64,000 nt of DNA from the NCBI RefSeq assembly GCF_014843355.1, contig NZ_CP062137.1:310001-374000 (forward strand), read 5' to 3'. Source of the DNA: Actinobacillus sp. GY-402. Its GTDB lineage: Bacteria > Pseudomonadota > Gammaproteobacteria > Enterobacterales > Pasteurellaceae. Positions 1-10,613 of the stretch are shown here, piece by piece (the stretch's first letter is position 1; each line of letters opens with the position of its first letter). The position numbers and the translations under genes were made by a program. The notes under the pieces were generated by a model. The model was not told the origin of the DNA. It searched no databases and saw only the letters and a list, made by a program, of their open reading frames with translations.

Positions 1-244
1 AATCAATCACCGGTACGTACATGATTTTATGACGGGGAAAAACTTGCTGAATTTTGACCGCACTTAACAACGGTGTTTGCGGAATTAATCGCACTTCGCC
101 GAAAGCGGTGTCGATGAGAATGCCCTGTTTCTGCAACGTTTGAATGCGGGCGAGCAATTCCTCGTCGGAACAGGTGAAAAGTGCGGTCAGATTTTCGAAA
201 GAATGAGGCTGGCAGTCCGCCAGAATTTCTAATAATGAAGTCAT
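1..244 (-). CDS. birA: Biotin-protein ligase BirA, N-terminal part (cut by window edge)
   Basis: The reading frame starts at 244 on the minus strand and runs off the window start, giving 81 residues. It looks like the winged-helix DNA-binding half of a bifunctional BirA followed by the first residues of the ligase domain: a short helical N-terminus, then a beta-wing and the stretch LLSAVKIQQVF, and finally MYVPVID, which in the family precedes the STN substrate-binding motif. BirA attaches biotin to acetyl-CoA carboxylase and represses biotin synthesis. It is divergent from guaB, as in Haemophilus. Two uptake signals lie inside this short piece. The family call rests on N-terminal motifs and context; the catalytic domain is not visible. 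Confidence 0.75.
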   Translation of the reverse strand, partial: MTSLLEILADCQPHSFENLTALFTCSDEELLARIQTLQKQGILIDTAFGEVRLIPQTPLLSAVKIQQVFPRHKIMYVPVID

Positions 245-313
245 GTAAATTCCTTACGGCAAACGATTAGCGTTTTTTTATCATAAATTGGGGAAAAGAT
301 AAATTTTTCTTGA

Positions 314-1867
<1,554 letters not shown>

Positions 1868-1885
1868 GCTTCCGAATTAACCTTA

Positions 1886-1910
1886 GGGTGGGCTTTTAGC
1901 CCGCCTTTTT
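1886..1910 (+). terminator. Intrinsic terminator of guaB
   Basis: GGTGGGC (1887-1893) pairs with GCCCGCC (1899-1905) through one G-U pair, loop TTTTA, followed by five T. It lies 19 bp after the guaB stop. Confidence 0.85.
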
Positions 1911-1986
1911 GAGTTTAAAGTGCGGTAGATTTTTGTGAAGTTTTTTGTAAAATTCGGTTGTTTACTTAATAAGATAGAAAGTGCTT

Positions 1987-2655
1987 ATGTTGCAAGCTAT
2001 TATTTTTGATATGGACGGCGTGATTGTCGATACCGAGTATGTGGAATTCACCCTACAGAAACAATTTATTGCCGACATTCAGGAACATAACCGCCCGATT
2101 ACACCGGAACAACAATCGGAAGTGGTCGGTAAATCCTTAAGGGAAATCCCGGAAATCGTCAAAAAACTGAGCGGTTCAAGCCTACCGCTGGCAGAGATTC
2201 AAACACGCTATCAAGCCTTTTTTAACGATTTATTCAGCAATGTGGATTACCGAACGATTTTTCGATCCGACATTAAACAAATTATCGAGTTTGCCAAAGC
2301 ACACCGAATTAAACTGGCGGTGGCGTCGTCTTCCGCTTTGTCACATATCAGCAACATTTTGACAGTATGCGGAATTAAAGATGATTTTGATTTGATCGTG
2401 ACCGGCGACGACTTCGACCGCAGTAAACCCGATCCGGCGATTTATCGCCACACGTTAGATTCATTAGGCGTTTCCGCCGAACACGCTGTTGCCGTAGAAG
2501 ATTCCTATTACGGCATGCTTGCCGCCAAAGGCGCGGGAGTAACCGTCATCGGCTACGAAGAAAAGCGGATGATAGTCGATCAATCTTTGGCGGATTACAT
2601 GGGCAAAGATATGTCGGAGATTTTGGCGTTGATTAAAAGGTTACATGCGGCGTAA
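1987..2655 (+). CDS. HAD-superfamily hydrolase (beta-phosphoglucomutase-like phosphatase)
   Basis: The product, 222 residues from the ATG at 1987, has all four HAD motifs: DMDGVIVDTE with the nucleophile Asp8 and acid-base Asp10, SSS for motif II, KPDP with the motif III lysine, and VEDSYYG for motif IV. The helical cap inserted between motifs I and II (about residues 18-85) places it in subfamily IA, near beta-phosphoglucomutases and small-sugar phosphatases such as YniC. A GTG two codons upstream is possible, but the ATG starts exactly at the conserved beta strand. The substrate cannot be read from the sequence. It stands alone between the guaB terminator and a pseudogene. Confidence 0.85.
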   Translation: MLQAIIFDMDGVIVDTEYVEFTLQKQFIADIQEHNRPITPEQQSEVVGKSLREIPEIVKKLSGSSLPLAEIQTRYQAFFNDLFSNVDYRTIFRSDIKQIIEFAKAHRIKLAVASSSALSHISNILTVCGIKDDFDLIVTGDDFDRSKPDPAIYRHTLDSLGVSAEHAVAVEDSYYGMLAAKGAGVTVIGYEEKRMIVDQSLADYMGKDMSEILALIKRLHAA

Positions 2656-2695
2656 AGTGCGGTCGAAAATTCAGGCATTTTTTTAGGTGTTATAA

Positions 2696-3169
2696 ATGGA
2701 CATCAAACTTTTTGAACAAAAAAAGTGCGTTCCGTTTGGGATGAAGAGCAGGAAAAATGGTATTTTTCGATTGTGGATGTGGTTGAGGTTTTAACTGAAA
2801 GTCCTAATCCAAGAAATTATTGGAAAGTACTTAAACATAGACTGAATAAGGAAGGAAGCCAGTTGGTTACAGATTGTAACCAACTGAAATTAAGAGCTTC
2901 AGACGGAAAATTTTATAAAACTGATGTTGCGGACATACCACAACTGTTACGCCTCATTCAATCCATTCCGTCCCCTAAAGCCGAGCCATTTAAACTTTGG
3001 TTGGCGTAAGCGATTAATCCTGCAACCTTTGAAGAAAATCAAGCCTGAACAAGGCGGCAATGTCGCCAAAGTCGCCCGAATGGAGCTGGAAAGCAAAACG
3101 GGCAAAAAAGTCGTGAGTGATTTATCGGCGAAGAAGATGATTGCGGGAAGTAAGAAGAAGTTGAAATAA
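2696..3169 (+). pseudogene. Broken BRO-N-domain (antirepressor/DinD-like) gene
   Basis: Three reading-frame pieces together resemble a BRO-N family protein of the kind linked to phages and toxin-antitoxin-like loci. The ATG at 2696 gives MDIKLFEQK, then the frame breaks in a run of seven A (2718-2724). One more A would join it to the next frame, which reads VRSVWDEEQEKWYFSIVDVV and continues to the Bro-N end FKLWLA. A stop at 3007-3009 ends that frame. The typical C-terminal end (GGNVAKVARMELE) then appears in another frame up to 3169. The middle of the protein is missing, which implies an internal deletion as well as the frameshift. I call it a decayed gene; the A-run could also be a slippage site. 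Confidence 0.7.
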
Positions 3170-3281
3170 CTACATTTTCTCTGAACGGCTTTGCAGTGGA
3201 TGGATTGAAAGAGGTGTAATTTGCAAAATTTTAATCAATTCTCACCGCTTGTCTCCACTATAAATGACTAAGGAATAAAAA

Positions 3282-3683
3282 ATGAAAGGTCAATGCTTAT
3301 GCGGTTCAGTAAAGATTACTGTACCTGAAAATAAAAACGTTCATGCTTGCCATTGCGGAACTTGTGTTCGTTGGAACGGTAGTCCGTTATTTTCTTTAAG
3401 TTATCAACAAAAATTGGATATTTCAGGTGATGATTTCATCCAATGTTATCAGTCTTCCGAATGGGCGGAACGAGCTTTTTGTAAGAAATGCGGTACGCAT
3501 TTATACTATCATTTATTAGGTACGGATAATTATGAACTTTCCGCCGGTTTATTCAGTGCGGAAAATGAATTTACCTTAGAGCAGGAAATTTATATTGATT
3601 GTAAACCCTCTTTTTATTATTTAGGCAACGATGTTCCTAAATTAACGGAGAAAGAATTTTTAGCAAAGTTAGGCTCGCAATAA
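3282..3683 (+). CDS. GFA-family (CENP-V/GFA domain) zinc protein
   Basis: The 133-residue cytoplasmic protein has the complete GFA fold signature: CLCGSV (C5, C7), CHCGTC (residues 24-29) and CKKCGTHLYY (about residues 68-77). These cysteines bind two zinc ions in the family named after glutathione-dependent formaldehyde-activating enzyme. The actual reaction of most members is unknown, and none should be assumed here. The start is preceded by AAGGAATAAAA. The gene stands alone between the BRO pseudogene and guaA, and its AT content is somewhat higher than that of guaB or guaA. Confidence 0.8.
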   Translation: MKGQCLCGSVKITVPENKNVHACHCGTCVRWNGSPLFSLSYQQKLDISGDDFIQCYQSSEWAERAFCKKCGTHLYYHLLGTDNYELSAGLFSAENEFTLEQEIYIDCKPSFYYLGNDVPKLTEKEFLAKLGSQ

Positions 3684-3727
3684 GCAGTCAAATTTAATCT
3701 GATTTTTACAAAAAATAGAGAAACAAA

Positions 3728-5299
3728 ATGAACAACATCCACAACCACAAAATCTTAATCCTCGACTTCGGTTCCCAATATACCCAGCTGATTGCGCGTC
3801 GTGTGCGTGAAATCGGGGTTTACTGTGAACTTTGGGCTTGGGACGTGACGGAACAACAGATCCGTGAATTTAATCCGACCGGGATCATTCTTTCCGGCGG
3901 TCCGGAAAGTACTACGGAAGACAACAGTCCGCGTGCGCCGGAATACATATTCAACGCCGGCGTTCCGGTGCTCGGCGTGTGCTACGGCATGCAAACTATG
4001 GCGATGCAGCTTGGCGGTCTGACGGAAAATTCCAATCATCGTGAATTCGGTTACGCTTCCGTTTCTCTTGAAAATTCTACCGCACTTTTTGCCCGATTGA
4101 ATGATGATTTGAATTCGGCGCAGCCCAAACTGGACGTTTGGATGAGCCACGGCGATAAAGTCACCCGTTTACCGGAAGGCTTCCAGGTGACCGGCACCAC
4201 GTCGACTTGCCCGATTGCCGCCATGTCGGATGAAAGCCGACATTTCTACGGCGTGCAGTTCCACCCGGAAGTGACTCATACTAAAAGCGGTTTGGCCTTA
4301 TTAACCAACTTTGTGGTAGATATTTGCGGCTGCAGCACGAACTGGACGCCGGAAAATATTATCGAAGACGCCGTAGCGCGCATTAAAGCGCAAGTGGGCG
4401 ACGATGAAGTGATTTTAGGCTTATCCGGCGGCGTGGATTCTTCGGTAACCGCATTGTTATTACATCGCGCCATCGGTAAAAACTTGCACTGCGTGTTCGT
4501 AGACAACGGTTTGTTACGTTTAAACGAAGCCGATCAAGTAATGGAAATGTTCGGTGACAAATTCGGTTTGAACATTATCCGAGTGGATGCCGAAGAGCGT
4601 TTCTTAAGCGCGTTAAAAGGTATTGCCGATCCGGAAGCGAAACGCAAAATGATCGGTAAAGTGTTTGTGGACGTGTTTGACGAAGAAGCACACAAACAAA
4701 CCAGCGTGAAATGGCTGGCGCAAGGCACCATTTATCCCGATGTGATTGAATCTGCAGCCAGTAAAACCGGCAAAGCGCACGTGATCAAATCCCACCACAA
4801 CGTGGGCGGCTTACCGGACTACATGAAACTCGGCTTGGTGGAACCGCTTCGCGAGTTGTTTAAAGACGAAGTGCGTAAAATCGGTTTGACGCTTGGTTTG
4901 CCGGCGGAAATGCTGAATCGTCATCCGTTCCCGGGCCCGGGTTTAGGTGTACGCGTGTTGGGCGAAATCAAGAAAGAATACTGTGATCTACTGCGCAAAG
5001 CAGACGCGATTTATATCGAAGAACTTTATAAATCCGGTTGGTATTATAAAGTCAGCCAGGCATTCGCTGTGTTCCTGCCGGTGAAATCCGTCGGCGTAAT
5101 GGGCGACGGCCGCAAATATGACTGGGTTGTCAGCCTGCGCGCGGTCGAAACCATCGATTTTATGACCGCACATTGGGCGCATTTACCGTATGATTTGCTC
5201 GGTAAAATCTCAAACCGCATTATCAACGAAGTAGACGGCATTTCCCGCGTAGTATACGACGTAAGCGGCAAACCGCCTGCGACGATTGAGTGGGAATAA
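3728..5299 (+). CDS. guaA: GMP synthase (glutamine-hydrolysing)
   Basis: GuaA aminates XMP to GMP using glutamine and ATP. The 523 residues contain an N-terminal class I glutamine amidotransferase with GVCYGMQ (nucleophile Cys85) and the His-Glu pair in QFHPEV. An ATP-pyrophosphatase domain follows, with the P-loop SGGVDSSV, and then the C-terminal dimerisation domain ending in KPPATIEWE. Length is as in E. coli (525). It is the pathway partner of guaB, but the two are separated by a terminator and three genes. A strong hairpin terminator follows 14 bp after the stop. Confidence 0.98.
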   Translation: MNNIHNHKILILDFGSQYTQLIARRVREIGVYCELWAWDVTEQQIREFNPTGIILSGGPESTTEDNSPRAPEYIFNAGVPVLGVCYGMQTMAMQLGGLTENSNHREFGYASVSLENSTALFARLNDDLNSAQPKLDVWMSHGDKVTRLPEGFQVTGTTSTCPIAAMSDESRHFYGVQFHPEVTHTKSGLALLTNFVVDICGCSTNWTPENIIEDAVARIKAQVGDDEVILGLSGGVDSSVTALLLHRAIGKNLHCVFVDNGLLRLNEADQVMEMFGDKFGLNIIRVDAEERFLSALKGIADPEAKRKMIGKVFVDVFDEEAHKQTSVKWLAQGTIYPDVIESAASKTGKAHVIKSHHNVGGLPDYMKLGLVEPLRELFKDEVRKIGLTLGLPAEMLNRHPFPGPGLGVRVLGEIKKEYCDLLRKADAIYIEELYKSGWYYKVSQAFAVFLPVKSVGVMGDGRKYDWVVSLRAVETIDFMTAHWAHLPYDLLGKISNRIINEVDGISRVVYDVSGKPPATIEWE

Positions 5300-5313
5300 T
5301 CAATATCTAACCG

Positions 5314-5351
5314 ATAAAGGCGCTGGTTTTTAACGTGCGCCTTTATTTTTT
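5314..5351. terminator. Bidirectional terminator between guaA and a convergent gene
   Basis: ATAAAGGCGC (5314-5323) pairs perfectly with GCGCCTTTAT (5337-5346), followed by T-rich DNA on the plus strand. The stop codon of the convergent minus-strand gene (5330-5332) sits in the loop, so the hairpin serves both genes. Confidence 0.85.
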
Positions 5352-5797
5352 CGCATTCGATTTCTTCTTTGGGTTACTTTTCTGTTTCTGGGGGCCAGCG
5401 TAAGCAGCAGCGATCCTAAATATATTCCGACCCCGAACATCAGCCACTCAATTACGCCATAAGCCAGTTTCCAATAGAGGTGATCGACTGATTCTCTCAG
5501 TTCTTTATAGAGATAAAATAATACGAAGCTAATGAATAGCCGGAACATAATACGGTTAAAATCACTCAAAGCACTTTTAGCAATATCTTGGAAAAATGAT
5601 TCGGTAACGGCAACCATAAGCACAAATGTTGCGATCAATGCGCCGACGTAATCGACAAATACTATTAGTATCTCATTAAATTTTTCCGGATAGGTGAAAA
5701 ATCGTATTAAAAAAAGGATGGCCCAAATTAGACATGATAGCGAGCTTAGCCAATATAACTTTTGTAAGTTTTTATTTACCATGGGTTTAAGCAGCAT
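5330..5797 (-). CDS. Small integral membrane protein of unknown function
   Basis: The 155-residue protein has about four hydrophobic segments (roughly residues 12-32, 45-65, 84-100 and 112-135) and a strongly basic C-terminal tail rich in Arg, Lys and Asn that should face the cytoplasm. I do not recognise the family. The start at 5797 is supported by AAGGA nine bases upstream; a second ATG lies five codons further in. It is a single gene convergent with guaA, and its stop lies inside the shared terminator hairpin. No catalytic motif is visible. Confidence 0.7.
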   Translation of the reverse strand: MLLKPMVNKNLQKLYWLSSLSCLIWAILFLIRFFTYPEKFNEILIVFVDYVGALIATFVLMVAVTESFFQDIAKSALSDFNRIMFRLFISFVLFYLYKELRESVDHLYWKLAYGVIEWLMFGVGIYLGSLLLTLAPRNRKVTQRRNRMRKNKGAR

Positions 5798-5861
5798 TGG
5801 TTTTATTCCTTATAATGACTTTCATTATTCGGAATCTTAACCCGAAATGTTAATTCGGTGA

Positions 5862-5898
5862 AATAAAAAACGGCAAGTTCTAAACTTGCCGTTTTTTT
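5862..5898 (-). terminator. Terminator of tRNA-Ser
   Basis: AACGGCAAGTT (5869-5879) and AACTTGCCGTT (5883-5893) form an 11-bp stem with a 3-nt loop. The minus-strand transcript ends in a U run here, just after the tRNA-Ser CCA end. Confidence 0.8.
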
Positions 5899-5906
5899 GA
5901 ATTGGA

Positions 5907-5996
5907 TGGCGGAGGAACTGAGATTCGAACTCAGGGAGGGCTCGCACCCTCGCCGGTTTTCAAGACCGGTGCATTCAACCGCTCTGCCATTCCTCC
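5907..5996 (-). tRNA. tRNA-Ser (anticodon UGA)
   Basis: The 90-nt cloverleaf has an acceptor stem GGAGGAA/TTCCTCC, discriminator G and encoded CCA. The anticodon loop CTTGAAA gives anticodon UGA, which reads UCA and other UCN serine codons. The long variable arm (GCGAGGG to CCCTCCC region) is typical of class II tRNAs. It has its own promoter and terminator and stands alone. Confidence 0.95.
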
Positions 5997-6014
5997 GCGA
6001 TTTGAGCGTGGTGA

Positions 6015-6043
6015 ATGATACGGATTTAGGCTGTAGCTGTCAA
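6015..6043 (-). promoter_or_regulatory. Sigma70 promoter of tRNA-Ser
   Basis: On the minus strand TTGACA (6043-6038) and TATCAT (6020-6015) are separated by 17 bp, placing the transcript start about 10 bp upstream of the mature tRNA 5' end. Confidence 0.8.
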
Positions 6044-6155
6044 GGGATAATCTTGAAAAAATGCAATTTTATGGTGCTGTCAAAACCGTCAAATTGTCTT
6101 TGAAAGCGCTGAAAGCATTTCTCGTTATTTCGCTGTTCCAATTAAACGCGTTTTT

Positions 6156-6265
6156 AAAAAAACTTTGCTTTTTTTATGCGTAATCGCCAGTGCGATTACT
6201 TATGGCTTCGCCACCGTTGGCAAAGCCAACGTTCAAAAAGCGTTGCTTTTTGTGACCGCACTTTT
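6156..6265 (+). repeat. Dispersed hairpin repeat, copy 1
   Basis: The roughly 110-bp element is a series of short hairpins: AAAAAAAC with a T-run partner, TAATCGC/GCGATTA (6181-6198), CGTTGGC/GCCAACG around AAA, and AAAAAGC/GCTTTTT around GTT. It ends in a complementary-strand uptake signal (ACCGCACTT). Near-identical copies are at 13776-13884 and 55603-55711. This copy lies 2 bp from the 3' end of cmoB. The 155 bp before it, up to the tRNA, hold only the tRNA promoter. Confidence 0.85.
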
Positions 6266-6267
6266 GC

Positions 6268-7233
6268 TTATTTATTGGCGATAATCACCGCGCGTTTGGG
6301 CGCGGGATAGCCTTCGACGGTTTTGCTGTGATCGGCAGGGTCTAAAAAATCAATCAGACTTTCGTTTTCCAGCCAATCGGTTTTTCGCTGTTCATCCGGA
6401 GTGGTCACCGCTTCATCCACGCAACGAATATTGCTGAAGCCGGATTTGCCCAACCAGTTGATTAAACAAGCCACCGACGGAATGAAATACACATTTTTCA
6501 TTTTGGCGTAACGATCCGCCGGCACCAGCACCGTATTTTCGTCGCCGTCGATCACCAAAGTTTCCAGCACCAGTTCGCCGCCTTTACGCAGTTGGTTTTT
6601 TAGCTGAGTCAAATGATCCAGCGGTGATTTGCGGTGATACAGCACGCCCATGGAAAACACCGTATCGAACACGCCGAGAGGCTGCATTTCTTCAATGCCT
6701 AAAGGAATTAAATTGGCGCGGCGATCGTTATTCAGCAGTTTGCGCACCGCTTCAAACTGACACAGGAACAATTCGGTCGGGTCGATGCCCACCACGGTTT
6801 TGGCGCCTTCGCCGACCATACGCCACATGTGATAACCGCTGCCGCAGCCGACGTCTAACACGGTGCGATCCTGCAACGGCGCCAAATGGGGCAGCACCCG
6901 CTCCCATTTAAAATCGGAGCGCCATTCGCAGTCCACATGAATGCCGAATAGATGATACGGGCCTTTGCGCCACGGCATCAGCTGTTTCAGATGATGAATA
7001 ATGCGTTGGCGTTCGCCTTCGGAAAGCGGAAAAGTGCGGGCGGATTTTACAGAGTTTTTGAGATCAATATGATCCGCCGTTAAATCCGGTAAAAAATCCA
7101 CAATTTTCGCCCATTTGGCATATTCGCCGTGGGTATTTTTTTCCCAGTTTTTCAGCTGTAACGGCAAGGTTTCCAGCCATGCAGACAAATTAGAAGTGGC
7201 AATTTGCCGGTAAAAGGGGCGAAAGTCGATCAT
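6268..7233 (-). CDS. cmoB: tRNA U34 carboxymethyltransferase CmoB
   Basis: CmoB transfers the carboxymethyl group of carboxy-S-adenosylmethionine to 5-hydroxyuridine at wobble position 34, giving cmo5U in tRNAs that read four-fold codon boxes. At 321 residues it matches E. coli CmoB (323). The Rossmann methyltransferase core has the SAM motif [15 protein letters not shown] at about residues 124-138 and VVGIDPT for the acidic loop. The start overlaps the end of putP by 4 bp, so the two genes are likely cotranscribed although they are functionally unrelated. The partner gene cmoA is not in the window. Confidence 0.95.
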   Translation of the reverse strand: MIDFRPFYRQIATSNLSAWLETLPLQLKNWEKNTHGEYAKWAKIVDFLPDLTADHIDLKNSVKSARTFPLSEGERQRIIHHLKQLMPWRKGPYHLFGIHVDCEWRSDFKWERVLPHLAPLQDRTVLDVGCGSGYHMWRMVGEGAKTVVGIDPTELFLCQFEAVRKLLNNDRRANLIPLGIEEMQPLGVFDTVFSMGVLYHRKSPLDHLTQLKNQLRKGGELVLETLVIDGDENTVLVPADRYAKMKNVYFIPSVACLINWLGKSGFSNIRCVDEAVTTPDEQRKTDWLENESLIDFLDPADHSKTVEGYPAPKRAVIIANK

Positions 7234-8744
7234 TGGGCATCCTTATAAGCTTGATTGGCCTGACGGAATCTGTCTTCGATTTGTCGGCTTGGTTTGGGCG
7301 ATAACAACGACACGATAATAATGCTTAATGTCGCGCAGCCGAAGGCGGGAATCATTTCATAGACATTGTGCCAAACGCTGTCTGCCGGCACCCAGTGTTT
7401 CCAGCCGAAAACCACGACGGCGCCCGCCAGCATGCCCGCCATGGCGCCGCTTGAAGTCATGCGCTTCCAGAATAAAGACAGCAGCACGACCGGGCCGAAG
7501 GCGCTGCCGAAGCCCGCCCAGGCGAATTCAACCAGTTTCAGTACTTTGTTGTTTTCGTCCTGCGCAATCCAAATGGCAAGCCCCGCGATGGTCAGCACCA
7601 TAGCGCGTCCTAACCAAACCAGTTCTTTATCGGAGGCGTTCGGACGAATGAAACCTTTATAGAAATCTTCGGTAATGGCGCTGGAAGAAATCAGCAATTG
7701 GCAACTGAGAGTGCTCATCACCGCGGCTAAAATAGCGGAGAGTAAAATGCCTGAAATCCAAGGGTTGAACAGCAATTTTGCGAGTTCGATAAAAACCTGT
7801 TCGCGTTCCCCGTTAACGGTGCCCGCCAGTTGCGGATTGGCATGGAAATAGGCGATGCCGAAGAAACCGATGCCGATAGCGCCCGATAAACAGAGTATCA
7901 TCCATATCATGCTGATACGACGGGCTTTATTGAGTGATTTAGCCGAATAAGCCGCCATAAAACGGGCTAAAATATGCGGTTGACCGAAATAACCCAAGCC
8001 CCAGGCGGCCAGGCTGCATAAAGCGAGCGGCGTGGTGCCGGTGAATAAGTCGGTGTAGTCTTTTTGAGCGGATTGTTCCGCCTGAGTCATGATAACGGAT
8101 AAATTATCCCAGCCGCCGATGCTGTAAATGATGAAAACGGGAGTGAGGATCAGGGCGAAAATCATCAATGTCGCCTGAATGGTGTCCGTCCAGCTGACTG
8201 CCAGGAAACCGCCGATAAAAGTATACGCAATGGTCGCCAGCGCGCCGTACCAAAGCGCGGTGTGATAATCCATCGAAAACAGATTCTGGAATAATTTGGC
8301 GCCGGCCACCACGCCGGACGAGCAATAAATGGTGAAAAAGACCAGAATAATGGTAGCGGATACGATTTTTAATAATTTATGCTCGCTGCCGAAACGGCTG
8401 TGAAAATATTCTGGCAAGGTGAGCGCGTTATTATTGAATTCCGTGTGTACGCGTAAACGTCCCGCCACGAAACGCCAGTTGCAGTAGGCGCCAAGGGTTA
8501 AACCGATGGCGATCCAGCCTTCAATCAGCCCCGAAGCGTAAACTGCGCCGGGCAATCCCATTAATAACCAACCGGACATATCGGAAGCGCCGGCGGACAT
8601 GGCGGTGACGAAACTTCCCAAACGGCGGCCGCCCAGAATGTAATCGGAAAGATTCGACGTATAACGGTAGGCGAGCAAGCCGATGGCGATCATGCTCAAA
8701 ATATAAACACTGAAGGTAATAAGCGTTGGATCAAGTCCAAACAT
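7230..8744 (-). CDS. putP: Sodium/proline symporter PutP (first paralogue)
   Basis: This inner-membrane SSS-family transporter imports proline with Na+. Its 504 residues form about 13 membrane segments. The N-terminal signature [13 protein letters not shown] and the following [17 protein letters not shown] are hallmarks of PutP, including the conserved Asp55-region Na+ and proline site. A second copy with very similar motifs lies at 50389-51888 next to putA. A near-consensus CRP site lies about 150 bp upstream. Here putP is cotranscribed with cmoB instead of a catabolic gene, so it may serve osmoprotection or scavenging more than catabolism; that division of labour is inference. Confidence 0.93.
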   Translation of the reverse strand: MFGLDPTLITFSVYILSMIAIGLLAYRYTSNLSDYILGGRRLGSFVTAMSAGASDMSGWLLMGLPGAVYASGLIEGWIAIGLTLGAYCNWRFVAGRLRVHTEFNNNALTLPEYFHSRFGSEHKLLKIVSATIILVFFTIYCSSGVVAGAKLFQNLFSMDYHTALWYGALATIAYTFIGGFLAVSWTDTIQATLMIFALILTPVFIIYSIGGWDNLSVIMTQAEQSAQKDYTDLFTGTTPLALCSLAAWGLGYFGQPHILARFMAAYSAKSLNKARRISMIWMILCLSGAIGIGFFGIAYFHANPQLAGTVNGEREQVFIELAKLLFNPWISGILLSAILAAVMSTLSCQLLISSSAITEDFYKGFIRPNASDKELVWLGRAMVLTIAGLAIWIAQDENNKVLKLVEFAWAGFGSAFGPVVLLSLFWKRMTSSGAMAGMLAGAVVVFGWKHWVPADSVWHNVYEMIPAFGCATLSIIIVSLLSPKPSRQIEDRFRQANQAYKDAQ

Positions 8745-8885
8745 GAAAAACTCCGAAAATTGTGATTTTTATCCGCCGTCCCTGAACGGATGGCTCAACT
8801 TTTAGGTCGTTGGAAAGCCGGGCTCAAAAAACGTTGCGTTTTTTGACCGCACTTTACAGGCTGCGAACGGGTGATTTTTTACGCT

Positions 8886-8907
8886 AAATTTGAGAAAGGT
8901 CACATTT
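8886..8907. promoter_or_regulatory. Candidate CRP-cAMP site between putP and rng
   Basis: The arms TTTGA and TCACA are separated by six bases and flanked by AAA and TTT, so only one base of the core TGTGA-N6-TCACA differs. It lies 152 bp upstream of putP and 92 bp upstream of rng. The catabolic character of putP makes it the likelier target. Confidence 0.5.
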
Positions 8908-8988
8908 TACATGAATTCCGCTTGTTTTTCTATTTTGCTTTTCGTTATCCTAACGGGATTAATTTTAATGTGATTTTTCAGGTAGTTT

Positions 8989-10467
8989 ATGAATGCTGTA
9001 GAGTTGTTGGTGAATGTGACGCCGAATGAAACCCGCGTCGCATTAATGGATAATGCGGAATTAAAAGAAGTTCATATCGAACGTCAGGCAAAACGCGGGA
9101 TTGTCGGCAATATTTATAAAGGCCGAGTGACGCGCGTGCTGCCCGGCATGCAATCGGCGTTTGTGGACATCGGGCTAGACAAAGCGGCGTTTTTACATGC
9201 GTCGGATATCGTCAGCTATACCGAATGCGTCGATGAAAACGAACAAAAGCAGTTCGTGGTGAAAGATATTGTGGAACTGGTGCGCGAAGGGCAGGATTTA
9301 GTGGTTCAGGTGGTGAAAGATCCGATTAGCACCAAAGGCGCCCGTTTAACCACCGATATTACGCTGCCGTCTCGTTATCTGGTGTTCATGCCGGAAAACA
9401 GCCACGTGGGCGTGTCGCAACGTATTGAAAGCGAAGAAGAACGGGCGCGCTTAAAAGCCTTGGTGGAACCTTATTGCGACGAATTGGGCGGCTACATTAT
9501 CCGTACCGCCGCGGAAGGCGTGACGGAAGCGGAACTAAAACAGGACGCCGATTTCTTAAAACGTGTATGGCGCAAAGTGCTTGAACGTAAAAGCAAATAT
9601 CCGACCCGTTCCATGATTTACGGCGAACTGGCGTTAGCGCAACGGGTATTGCGGGATTTTATCGGACAGGGTATCGAAAAAATCCGTATCGACTCTAAAC
9701 TCTGTTTCAGCGAAGTGAAAGAATTCACCGAGGAATTTATGCCGGAACTGACGGACAAGCTGGTGCTGTATTCCGGCAATAATCAGCCGTTGTTTGACGT
9801 GTACGGCGTGGAATCGGCAATTAATGCGGCGTTAAATAAACGGGTGAATTTGAAATCGGGCGGTTATCTTATCATCGAACAAACGGAGGCGATGACTACC
9901 ATCGACATCAACACCGGCGCGTTTGTGGGGCACCGCAATCTGGAAGAAACCATCTTCAACACGAACATTGAAGCCACCAAAGCCATTGCGCAGCAGCTGC
10001 AATTACGTAATCTCGGCGGGATTATCATCATCGATTTCATTGACATGCAAACCGACGATCACCGCAATCGCGTGATTCAGTCCTTGGAAGAAGCGCTATC
10101 GAAAGATCGCGTCAAAACCAACGTTAACGGTTTTACCCAATTAGGCTTGGTGGAAATGACGCGAAAACGCACGCGCGAAAGTCTGGAACACATTCTTTGC
10201 AGCGATTGTCTTGCCTGCCAGGGACGCGGGCACGTCAAAACCGTGGAAACCGTATGTTACGAAATTATGCGTGAAATTATCCGCGTTCATCATTTATTCG
10301 CCAGCGAAATTTTTACGGTTTATGCCTCGCCAGCCGTTGCGGATTATCTGATTAACGAAGAAAGCCACGGTTTACTGGCGGAAATCGAAGTCTTTATCGG
10401 TAAGCGCGTGCAGGTTAAGCCTGAAGTTTTCTATCACCAGGAACAATTCGACGTGGTGGTGATGTAA
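8989..10467 (+). CDS. rng: Ribonuclease G
   Basis: RNase G is a single-strand endoribonuclease that matures the 5' end of 16S rRNA and cleaves some mRNAs. The 492 residues hold an S1 domain (about 38-130), the RNase E/G catalytic core with the Mg2+-binding aspartates in TTIDINTGAF and IIIIDFIDM, and the Zn-link cysteines in CSDC (404 and 407). It lacks the long C-terminal scaffold found in rne at 35170-38040, which separates the two family members in this window. It is divergent from putP and followed by an inverted-repeat terminator. Confidence 0.96.
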   Translation: MNAVELLVNVTPNETRVALMDNAELKEVHIERQAKRGIVGNIYKGRVTRVLPGMQSAFVDIGLDKAAFLHASDIVSYTECVDENEQKQFVVKDIVELVREGQDLVVQVVKDPISTKGARLTTDITLPSRYLVFMPENSHVGVSQRIESEEERARLKALVEPYCDELGGYIIRTAAEGVTEAELKQDADFLKRVWRKVLERKSKYPTRSMIYGELALAQRVLRDFIGQGIEKIRIDSKLCFSEVKEFTEEFMPELTDKLVLYSGNNQPLFDVYGVESAINAALNKRVNLKSGGYLIIEQTEAMTTIDINTGAFVGHRNLEETIFNTNIEATKAIAQQLQLRNLGGIIIIDFIDMQTDDHRNRVIQSLEEALSKDRVKTNVNGFTQLGLVEMTRKRTRESLEHILCSDCLACQGRGHVKTVETVCYEIMREIIRVHHLFASEIFTVYASPAVADYLINEESHGLLAEIEVFIGKRVQVKPEVFYHQEQFDVVVM

Positions 10468-10486
10468 ACCGAGCGATAATGAAGTT

Positions 10487-10545
10487 AAAGTGCGGGCGAT
10501 TTTTTCAATGTTTTTTTAAATTGTGTTAAAATCGCCCGCACTTTT
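10487..10545. terminator. Inverted repeat of variant uptake signals downstream of rng
   Basis: AAAGTGCGGGCGATTTT (10487-10503) and its exact complement (10528-10544) can form a 17-bp stem with a 24-nt loop. The core reads AAGTGCGGG rather than the usual AAGTGCGGT. The long loop makes it a weaker terminator than the paired signals elsewhere. Confidence 0.6.
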
Positions 10546-10613
10546 GTATGATTTTTGCCTTCATAAAGCACTGAGAAAAGCGGAAAGTCATCATTTTTTA
10601 TTTAGAGAAGAAT

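Noticed and set aside
257-273. A possible PurR box upstream of guaB (GGCAAACGATTAGCGT)
   Set aside because: Only 9 of 16 positions fit the palindrome, and the site is about 50 bp upstream of the promoter rather than overlapping it.
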